In this document: piece by piece, positions 7,149 to 11,906 of the stretch | Position numbering within the stretch: the first letter of the stretch is position 1 | Layout of the letters: the number at the start of each line of letters is the position of its first letter | Assembly (NCBI GenBank): GCA_031426215.1 | Contig: JANPKU010000167.1 | Location: 1-11,906 of the forward strand | DNA from: Sva-07 sp031426215 | Lineage (GTDB): Bacteria; Actinomycetota; Acidimicrobiia; Acidimicrobiales; Ilumatobacteraceae | Direction: 5' to 3' | DNA length: 11,906 nt | Translations under genes and position numbers: made by a program | The notes under the pieces: generated by a model | What the model was told of the DNA's origin: nothing | Databases searched by the model: none | Seen by the model: the letters and a program-made list of their open reading frames with translations, nothing else

Positions 7149-8713
7149 CAGTGTGCTCCCGTCCGTGCGCCGGTCATGTACGAACCGAGGTCGGCCGGGG
7201 TGACCGTGGCCGGATCGACCTCGGCAACGATCTCGCCGCGCAACATCACGAGCAGACGATCCGACAGTCCGATCAACTCCTCGAGGTCAGCCGACACCAG
7301 CACGGTGCCGAGGCCTGCAGCACGAGCGTCCTTGAGGATGTCCCAGATCACCGACTGAGCGCCGACGTCGACGCCGCGAGTAGGGTGGGCAGCGACGAGC
7401 ACCTTGGGCTCGGCGGTCATCTCCCGTCCGACGACCAGCTTCTGCTGATTACCGCCCGACAGTGTGAACGCTGGCACGTTGATGCCGGGCGTGCGGACAT
7501 CGAACTCGTCGACGATCTTCTCGGTCCGCTCCTTGGTACCGGCAACGTTCATCCACGGCCCCTTGGCGAACGGGGGTCGGTGCTGGTGCCCGAGCGCCGC
7601 GTTCTCCCAGAGTGTGAACGGGAGCACGAGGCCGTCCTTCTGTCGGTCCTCGGAGATGTAGCCGATGCCGGCATCGCGCCGTTCCCTGGTCGACAGCGCA
7701 GCGATCTCGTCGCCATCGAGCACCATGTGTCCTGTCGATGGAAGCAGTCCCACGAGCGCTCGGACCAGTTCACTCTGTCCGTTGCCCTCGACGCCGGCGA
7801 TCCCGACGATTTCGCCGCGATGCACGGTGAAGCTCACGTCTCGGACAGCGTCGCGCCCACCCGCCTCTGTGTTCGGCACGGTGACGTCGGTGAGTTCCAG
7901 CACAGCAATGTCGGTGACGGTGCTCTGGCGGGTCTCCGGTGTCGGGAGTTCGCTCCCCACCATCATCTCGGCAAGGTCGCGTGCGGTGACCGTGCTCGGA
8001 TCGGGGATCTCACCCACCGTCTTGCCCTGCCGGATCACGGTGATGGCGTCGGCGTGTTTCAGCACTTCGTCGAGCTTGTGGGAGATGAAGACGATGGTCG
8101 CGCCTTGTTCGGTGAGTTCTCGCAACGACTCGAAGAGCGAGTCGACCTCTTGGGGGACGAGTACCGCCGTCGGCTCATCGAGGATGAGGATGTCGGCGCC
8201 GCGGTAGAGCACTTTCAAGATCTCGACACGCTGCTTGTCGCCGACACCCAGATCGGAGATCAATGCGTCGGGGTCGACGTCGAGTCCGTAGCGCTCGCCG
8301 AGGTCCCGTATCCGGGTTCGTGCCTCGTTGGTGTTGAGCGACAACTTCGTTCCCGGCTCCTGGCCGAGCACGATGTTCTCCCAGACCGTGAGGTTGACGG
8401 CCAGCATGAAGGCCTGGAACACCATGCCGATGCCGTCGGCGATGGCATCCTTCGGTGAGGAGAAGACACGGTCGTGGCCGTTGACGGTGATCGTTCCCTC
8501 GTTGGGTTGATGGGCCCCGTACAGGGTCTTCATGAGCGTCGACTTCCCGGCGCCGTTCTCGCCGACGATGGCATGCACCGATCCCTTGCGCACGGTGAGG
8601 TTCACGCCGTCGTTGGCGATCACGCCGGGGAATCGCTTGACGATGTCGGTCAGTTGAATGGCGATCGGAGCGTTCGCCGTGTCGGTCGAGGCTCCGCCCG
8701 TGTCGCTCATCAT
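7148..8713 (-). CDS. Nucleoside ABC transporter ATP-binding protein with two ABC domains (NupO/YufO type)
   Basis: This 521-residue cytoplasmic protein has two fused nucleotide-binding domains. Domain 1 is complete: Walker A GENGAGKST (51-59), Q-loop at VFQ (98-100), signature LGVGDKQ (155-161, where LSVGxQQ is usual), Walker B ILILDEPTA (175-183) and H-loop H212. Domain 2 has a degenerate Walker A (GVEGNGQSE, 307-315, no lysine), an intact signature LSGGNQQ (418-424) and a Walker B with the acidic pair replaced (AAHPTRG, 441-447). Such asymmetry is normal for this sugar/nucleoside ATPase family and does not indicate a pseudogene. Two adjacent ATGs are possible (8713 and 8710). The second lies 7 nt after a TAGAAC element and would suit a leaderless transcript. 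It is first in the minus-strand operon, with its binding protein encoded separately at 9926-11050. Confidence 0.96.
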   Translation of the reverse strand: MMSDTGGASTDTANAPIAIQLTDIVKRFPGVIANDGVNLTVRKGSVHAIVGENGAGKSTLMKTLYGAHQPNEGTITVNGHDRVFSSPKDAIADGIGMVFQAFMLAVNLTVWENIVLGQEPGTKLSLNTNEARTRIRDLGERYGLDVDPDALISDLGVGDKQRVEILKVLYRGADILILDEPTAVLVPQEVDSLFESLRELTEQGATIVFISHKLDEVLKHADAITVIRQGKTVGEIPDPSTVTARDLAEMMVGSELPTPETRQSTVTDIAVLELTDVTVPNTEAGGRDAVRDVSFTVHRGEIVGIAGVEGNGQSELVRALVGLLPSTGHMVLDGDEIAALSTRERRDAGIGYISEDRQKDGLVLPFTLWENAALGHQHRPPFAKGPWMNVAGTKERTEKIVDEFDVRTPGINVPAFTLSGGNQQKLVVGREMTAEPKVLVAAHPTRGVDVGAQSVIWDILKDARAAGLGTVLVSADLEELIGLSDRLLVMLRGEIVAEVDPATVTPADLGSYMTGARTGAH

Positions 8714-8717
8714 GTCT

Positions 8718-8723
8718 GTTCTA
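8718..8723 (-). promoter_or_regulatory. Weak candidate -10 element for the transporter operon
   Basis: The minus-strand bases TAGAAC lie 4 nt before the first ATG of the ATPase gene and 7 nt before the second. A TTGCGA about 15 nt further upstream could be a -35, though the spacing is short. The last base of the -10 departs from TANNNT, so the call is tentative. The gap to the divergent CHRD gene must still hold the operon's promoter. Confidence 0.3.
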
Positions 8724-8770
8724 GCCGATCGGACACGGTCGCAAGGAAGAATGGGGCCGGACCTTTCGCC

Positions 8771-8799
8771 CCTTCGGAGTCAGGTGTACGGTCCGAAGG
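8771..8799. promoter_or_regulatory. Perfect inverted repeat over a candidate CHRD-gene promoter (possible operator)
   Basis: CCTTCGGA (8771-8778) and TCCGAAGG (8792-8799) are perfect inverted arms 13 nt apart. A TANNNT-type -10, TACGGT (8787-8792), runs into the right arm, which would give a leader of about 60 nt for the CHRD gene at 8861. The -35 position (about 8764-8769) is poor. The arms lie in the shared region between two divergent genes, so a bound regulator could affect either. They could also simply form a hairpin. Confidence 0.4.
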
Positions 8800-8849
8800 A
8801 TCCCACCCGACGTCGACCGGCGTCAACGACGTGCGCACGCACGAGAAAC

Positions 8850-8853
8850 GGAG
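8850..8853 (+). promoter_or_regulatory. Ribosome binding site of the CHRD gene
   Basis: GGAG ends 7 nt before the ATG at 8861. It fixes the start even though the same frame is open upstream to 8474, inside the opposite-strand ATPase gene. The protein from this ATG begins with a proper signal peptide. Confidence 0.75.
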
Positions 8854-8860
8854 TGACCTC

Positions 8861-9703
8861 ATGGGTCTTTCGAAGAAGCATCTACTCATCCCGCTCGCAG
8901 CCACCATCGGCCTCGGCGTCGGTGTCATCACCAACGTGGCTGCCCTCTCCGGTGCCCGCCCCAGCCCGGGCAACGCACCTGCCGTCCCGCTCGTCGCCCA
9001 CCTGAAGGGCGGCACCGAAGAGGTACCGACCGCAGGTGACCCCGACGGCTTCGGCTTCGCTGTCGTCAACGCCAGCCCCACCAAGGGCGAGGTGTGCATC
9101 CAGCTCAGCACCACGAACGTCGGGTCGTGGGTTGCGTCGCACATCCACGAGGCTCGAGTCGGTACCGCCGGCCCGGTCGTACTCAACTTCGCACTCACCG
9201 GCACCGAGACCGGCCCCGAGCTCACGAAGTGCGTGCCTGCCGACGGAGCGCTCATCGACGAGATCATCGCCGACCCCGCCGGCTACTACGTCAACGTGCA
9301 CACCGCCGAGTTCCCGGGCGGTGCCGTGCGCGGCCAGGTGGCTGCTCGCTCGAGCGAGACACAGTTCAACCAGGTTCCGGTCCGCGTCTACGACTCGCGT
9401 AACCTCCCGGTCGGCAAGATCAAGGTCAACGAGACTCGACAGGTCGACCTGCAGCTCCCCGCCGGTGTGCGCGCCGGCATCATCACCGTCACGGTGACCG
9501 AGACCGAGGTCGGCGGCTTCCTGACGGTGTACGCGGGCGGGGTCGCCCAGGTACCCAACTCGAGCACGGTGAACTGGACGACGACCGGAACCGCAGTGGC
9601 CGCAACCACGTTTGCGGCGGTCGACGAGAACGGCAGGATCTCGATCACTGCCGGTCAGAACGCCACCCACGTCATCGTCGATGTGATCGGGTTCGTGATC
9701 TGA
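8861..9703 (+). CDS. Secreted CHRD-domain protein with a C-terminal beta domain
   Basis: The protein has 280 residues. Residues 1-30 form a signal peptide (KK, then a hydrophobic run of LLIPLAATIGLGVGVI) and there is no lipobox. Residues about 41-163 match the CHRD domain first described in chordin: an opening VAHLKGGTEEVPT, SHIHEA (93-98), and the closing YYVNVHTAEFPGGAVRGQV (142-160). Its only cysteines, C79 and C124, could form a disulfide. Residues about 172-279 (VRVYDSR... FLTVYAGG... THVIVDVIGFV) form a beta-rich domain that I recall at the C-terminus of many secreted actinobacterial proteins. No catalytic residues are evident; binding or surface roles are possible, and the function is unknown. 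The gene has a good ribosome site and a strong terminator. It lies between the BMP lipoprotein gene and the ABC genes on the opposite strand, with no obvious tie to nucleosides. Confidence 0.93.
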   Translation: MGLSKKHLLIPLAATIGLGVGVITNVAALSGARPSPGNAPAVPLVAHLKGGTEEVPTAGDPDGFGFAVVNASPTKGEVCIQLSTTNVGSWVASHIHEARVGTAGPVVLNFALTGTETGPELTKCVPADGALIDEIIADPAGYYVNVHTAEFPGGAVRGQVAARSSETQFNQVPVRVYDSRNLPVGKIKVNETRQVDLQLPAGVRAGIITVTVTETEVGGFLTVYAGGVAQVPNSSTVNWTTTGTAVAATTFAAVDENGRISITAGQNATHVIVDVIGFVI

Positions 9704-9754
9704 TCGGTCACTCGTCGAGTTACTGACGCCTCGACAACGAGACGCACAGGACGC

Positions 9755-9793
9755 AACGTGCCGGGGCCTGCGGGCCCCGGCACGTTGAGTTTT
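9755..9793 (+). terminator. Intrinsic terminator after the CHRD gene
   Basis: A perfect 14-bp GC-rich stem (9755-9768 with 9773-9786) has a TGCG loop and is followed after three bases by TTTT (9790-9793). It lies 51 nt after the CHRD stop codon. The stem can also form on the minus strand, where no T-run follows it. Confidence 0.85.
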
Positions 9794-9835
9794 CACGCCC
9801 TGTCCGGATGGTGCGGTCGAAGCCAGCGCAGACGC

Positions 9836-9873
9836 GACGATGCCCGCACGGCCGGGGCCGAACGGGCATCGTC
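9836..9873 (-). terminator. Hairpin after the BMP lipoprotein gene, probable terminator
   Basis: GACGATGCCCG (9836-9846) and CGGGCATCGTC (9863-9873) form a perfect 11-bp stem with a 16-nt GC-rich loop. It lies 52 nt past the stop of the minus-strand BMP gene. There is no T-tract on the minus strand, so it would be a tailless terminator or an mRNA 3'-end stabiliser. With the CHRD terminator it fills the 222-bp convergent gap. Confidence 0.6.
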
Positions 9874-9925
9874 ACCTGTTGTCAAGCACGCATCAGCCGA
9901 TGCGGTCCTGATATTTCAGTTCGGC

Positions 9926-11050
9926 TCAGGGAGCTTCAGGGACCACGATGTCGCCCGCAGCGATCTGCGCTGCGAAGTCGTCGAGTTCACCGGCGATGTC
10001 GTCGACGTAGCCGCCTGACGTCGCATAGCCGACACCGTCGGAGGCGATGTTGAAGACCTGCACGCCACCGGCGAACGAGCCGTCGTTGAACGCCTTGATG
10101 GTCTCGAAAGTCGCAACGTCGACCTTCTTGAGCATCGAGGTCAGGATGTACGGCTGGAGCTCGGGCGAGACCAGTTCGTACTGGTCGGAGTCGACACCGA
10201 TCGCCCACACGTCGCCGGGTGCACCTGCAGCGGCAGCGGCCTCGAAGGCACCGAGACCCGAGCCACCAGCGGCCGAGTAGACGATGTCAGCGCCGGCCTC
10301 GTACTGGGCGGCAGCGAGTTCCTTGCCCTTGGCCGGGTCGTTGAAGCCCGAGAAGTCCGGCGGCTGGCTGATGTAGTTGACCAACACCTCGATGTCGGGG
10401 TTCACGGCCATGGCGCCTGCGGTGTAGCCGGCCTCGAACTTCTTGATGAGGTCGTTCTCGACGCCACCGATGAAGCCGATCGTGCCGGTCTGGCTCTTCA
10501 GCGCTGCGGCCGCGCCGACGAGGAACGAACCCTCGTTCTCGGCGAACACCAGCGATGCGACGTTCGGCAGATCGACGACGGAGTCGATGATCGCGAAGCT
10601 CGTGTCGGGGTCGGCGGTGGCGACTGCGGTGATCGAGTCACCGAACAGGAAGCCGACGCCGACGACGAGGCCAGCGCCTTCGTCGACGAGTCCCTGGACG
10701 CGCTCGGCACGGTCGCCGTCGCCCGTCGGGGTCGACTCGATGCCGGTGACACCGAGTTCTTCGACGGCCTGATCGAGACCGGCGCCAGCGGCGTCGTTGA
10801 ACGAACGGTCGCCACGGCCGGTGATGTCGAACACCACGCCGACGGTTGCGCCATCGCCTTCGGCCATTGCCTCGGTGCCCTCGGTCATCGCCTCGGTACC
10901 TTCGGTCATGGCCTCGGTGTCCTCGGTCATCGCCTCGGTGCCTTCGGGACCGTCGGTCGATGCACTTCCGGTGTCGTCGTCGCTACCGCAGGCTGCGAGG
11001 CCGAGCGCCGCGATGACGCCGATAGCGAGCAGTTTCTTGCTCTTGATCAT
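9926..11050 (-). CDS. BMP-family nucleoside-binding lipoprotein (ABC transporter substrate-binding protein)
   Basis: The protein has 374 residues. A lipoprotein signal ends in the lipobox GLAAC, so C21 should be lipidated and the protein anchored outside the membrane. Residues 22-66 are an acidic, low-complexity linker containing four tandem heptads of the TEAMTEG type (38-65). The BMP/PnrA-like domain runs from about 69 to 370: VGVVFDITGRGDRSFND, the helix DGDRAERVQGLVDEGA, FAENEGSFLVG (169-179), GFIGGVENDLIKKFEAGY (192-209), AAGGSGLGAFEA (260-271) and WAIGVDSDQY (282-291). PnrA-type proteins bind purine and pyrimidine nucleosides and feed ABC importers like the one at 4714-8713. The ATG at 11050 has a good AAGGGGAG site 3 nt upstream. 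Oddly, it is separated from its presumed transporter by the opposite-strand CHRD gene, so it has its own transcript and can be made in excess. Confidence 0.95.
   Translation of the reverse strand: MIKSKKLLAIGVIAALGLAACGSDDDTGSASTDGPEGTEAMTEDTEAMTEGTEAMTEGTEAMAEGDGATVGVVFDITGRGDRSFNDAAGAGLDQAVEELGVTGIESTPTGDGDRAERVQGLVDEGAGLVVGVGFLFGDSITAVATADPDTSFAIIDSVVDLPNVASLVFAENEGSFLVGAAAALKSQTGTIGFIGGVENDLIKKFEAGYTAGAMAVNPDIEVLVNYISQPPDFSGFNDPAKGKELAAAQYEAGADIVYSAAGGSGLGAFEAAAAAGAPGDVWAIGVDSDQYELVSPELQPYILTSMLKKVDVATFETIKAFNDGSFAGGVQVFNIASDGVGYATSGGYVDDIAGELDDFAAQIAAGDIVVPEAP
10856..10939 (-). repeat. Four tandem 21-bp units in the BMP gene (TEAMTEG heptads)
   Basis: Residues 38-65 of the lipoprotein read TEAMTED, TEAMTEG, TEAMTEG, TEAMAEG, encoded by four imperfect 21-bp units. 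They form an acidic spacer between the lipidated cysteine and the ligand-binding domain. The units differ mainly at third codon positions. Copy number may vary between strains. Confidence 0.9.
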
Positions 11051-11053
11051 GTT

Positions 11054-11061
11054 CTCCCCTT
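11054..11061 (-). promoter_or_regulatory. Ribosome binding site of the BMP lipoprotein gene
   Basis: The minus strand reads AAGGGGAG, then AAC and the ATG at 11050. The match to the 16S anti-Shine-Dalgarno sequence is strong though the spacer is short. Just upstream (11066-11084) ATGAA and TTCAT arms flank a 9-nt T/G-rich centre, a weak possible operator or small hairpin. No convincing promoter or riboswitch was recognised in the rest of the 195-bp gap. Confidence 0.7.
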
Positions 11062-11202
11062 CAGGATGAATTGGTTTGGTTCATGAGGCGAGCAGACGCG
11101 ATTGCGCCTCTCGTGTTCACGTAGGACTCAAGCTACTCGCTGGTAACGGAGCACCGCGCCAGTTCGGCGGTGCGGTCATCGAGCGTTCACATGGCGCTGG
11201 GC

Positions 11203-11236
11203 ATGACGTCATCGAGGACGGCGACCCCAATAGCCT
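11203..11236 (+). promoter_or_regulatory. Candidate promoter of the DUF459 gene with a 10-bp palindrome
   Basis: TAGCCT (11231-11236, fitting TANNNT) ends 9 nt before the GTG at 11246, suiting a leaderless or near-leaderless transcript. A perfect palindrome, ATGACGTCAT (11203-11212), lies 18 nt upstream of it, about where a -35 would be, and could be an operator. No clear -35 hexamer is seen. Confidence 0.4.
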
Positions 11237-11245
11237 GGGTGCCCC

Positions 11246-11906
11246 GTGCCCTCAACGCCCGACACCCGTCGCCGACCCAGCAGTCGTCGTTACGTCGTTC
11301 GCCGATTGGGCGCGCTCGCAGTCGTCGTGGTTCTGGCGTTCATGGTGTTCAGAGGGGTGTCGGCGCTGTTCGCCGGCGGAGACGACGGCACCGCAGTTGG
11401 TGGTGCAACAGACCAATCGGTCGTCGACGGGGGCACGGAGTCGGTGAGCAGTTCGATCGACGTCGATGCGGCGACCGAGCCGGTGACCACGACACCGGTC
11501 GACACCGAACCGGTCAACACCGGACCGGCAAGCGCCGAGAACCGAGCCACGGTGTTCATCGTCGGCGACAGTGACGCCGGCACGTTCGGTCCGTACCTTC
11601 AGACGCTGCTCGATGGCACCGGCGTCGTCGAGACCCAACTCGACTACAAGGTGTCGTCCGGGCTCGCTCGCCCCGACTTCTTCGACTGGCCCGCCGAGAT
11701 CGAGGCTCAGCTGCCCGCCGTCGATCCCGACATCGTGGTGGCGACGTTCGGTGGCAACGACGCCCAAGGCCTCGCCGACGAGACTGGCGAATTCATCATC
11801 GGTGATCCGGTGGCCAACGAGGCCGAATGGGTGGCGGAGTACACCGAACGCGCCGGCGCCGTGATGGATCAGCTGTTGGCTGAGGGTCGCACGGTGATCT
11901 GGGTCG
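11246..11906 (+). CDS. Membrane-anchored DUF459/SGNH-hydrolase-like protein (3' end missing)
   Basis: The first 220 residues are present and the gene runs off the window. After an Arg-rich N-terminus (RRR at 8-10, RR at 14-15 and 19-20), one membrane segment spans about 21-43, placing the rest outside the cell. Residues 44-100 form a Thr/Val/Asp-rich linker with TEPV-type repeats. The SGNH fold follows: block I VGDSDAG (106-112) with candidate nucleophile S109, then a DUF459-like stretch SSGLARPDFFDWP (137-149), and block III GGND (169-172). The closing Asp/His block is beyond the window. Related SGNH proteins hydrolyse or transfer acyl groups on envelope polymers, so a cell-wall acyl role is plausible but not shown. 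GTG at 11246 is chosen because an in-frame TAG lies at 11231-11233 and the membrane anchor must be included. Confidence 0.87.
   Translation, partial: MPSTPDTRRRPSSRRYVVRRLGALAVVVVLAFMVFRGVSALFAGGDDGTAVGGATDQSVVDGGTESVSSSIDVDAATEPVTTTPVDTEPVNTGPASAENRATVFIVGDSDAGTFGPYLQTLLDGTGVVETQLDYKVSSGLARPDFFDWPAEIEAQLPAVDPDIVVATFGGNDAQGLADETGEFIIGDPVANEAEWVAEYTERAGAVMDQLLAEGRTVIWV

Noticed and set aside
7369..7795. Degenerate Walker A and B in the second ATPase domain as a sign of decay
   Set aside because: Loss of the lysine and acidic residues in domain 2 is usual in this family of fused ATPases. The frame and the signature motif are intact.
4474..8458. Long plus-strand open frames opposite the transporter genes (4474-5895, 6048-7358, 7115-8458)
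   Set aside because: They mirror the codon bias of the real minus-strand genes, show no domain motifs and are rich in His/Arg/Asp/Glu, typical of antisense frames in high-GC DNA.
8474..8860. Upstream extension of the CHRD reading frame to 8474
   Set aside because: It would overlap the ATPase gene and bury the signal peptide inside the protein. The ATG at 8861 has a proper ribosome site and signal peptide.
11051..11245. Purine riboswitch in the leader of the BMP lipoprotein gene
   Set aside because: The region lacks a recognisable conserved aptamer core; only a weak ATGAA/TTCAT pairing is present.
1..11906. CRISPR array, tRNA/rRNA genes, insertion sequence, prophage, toxin-antitoxin or defence genes
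   Set aside because: No spaced direct repeats, RNA gene signatures, transposase/integrase motifs or small paired genes were seen on reading both strands.

Overview
The window is high-GC bacterial DNA with dense genes, G/C-ending codons, ATG/GTG starts and several promoter -10 elements (TANNNT) lying only 6-9 nt before a start codon, which suggests leaderless transcripts. With actinobacterial-type adenosine deaminases (NTDNRLMS motif), a DUF459 SGNH protein and a CHRD protein carrying a C-terminal beta domain ending in a VIVDVIGF-type motif, this fits an actinobacterium. My guess is the Acidimicrobiia (Ilumatobacter-like); that placement is inference from gene style, not a search.

Layout. (1) Plus strand, 1-2583: the 3' part of an alpha-D-phosphohexomutase (phosphomannomutase/PmmB type), an adenosine deaminase, and uracil phosphoribosyltransferase (upp). 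(2) Minus strand, 8713 down to 2641: ABC ATPase, two permeases, a second adenosine deaminase and a phytanoyl-CoA-dioxygenase-family (PHYHD1-like) 2-oxoglutarate oxygenase. The three ABC genes overlap one another at start/stop codons. (3) Plus strand, 8861-9703: a secreted CHRD-domain protein. (4) Minus strand, 11050-9926: the BMP-family nucleoside-binding lipoprotein that would serve the ABC transporter but is separated from it by the CHRD gene. (5) Plus strand, 11246 to the window end: a membrane-anchored DUF459/SGNH-hydrolase-like protein, cut by the window end.

Most of the window reads as a nucleoside uptake and salvage locus. The BMP lipoprotein captures nucleosides, the ATPase and two permeases import them, two adenosine deaminases convert adenosine-type nucleosides to inosine type, upp recovers uracil as UMP, and the phosphohexomutase may interconvert pentose 1- and 5-phosphates. 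The dioxygenase has no known place in this pathway.

The most unusual structure is a pair of 55-bp near-palindromic elements (2585-2639 and 3522-3576). They are inverted copies of each other (50/55 identical) and bracket the dioxygenase gene exactly. Four of their five differences fall at positions left unpaired in the predicted hairpin. No CRISPR array, tRNA, rRNA, transposase or phage gene was seen. I found no clear undescribed defence or mobile system.
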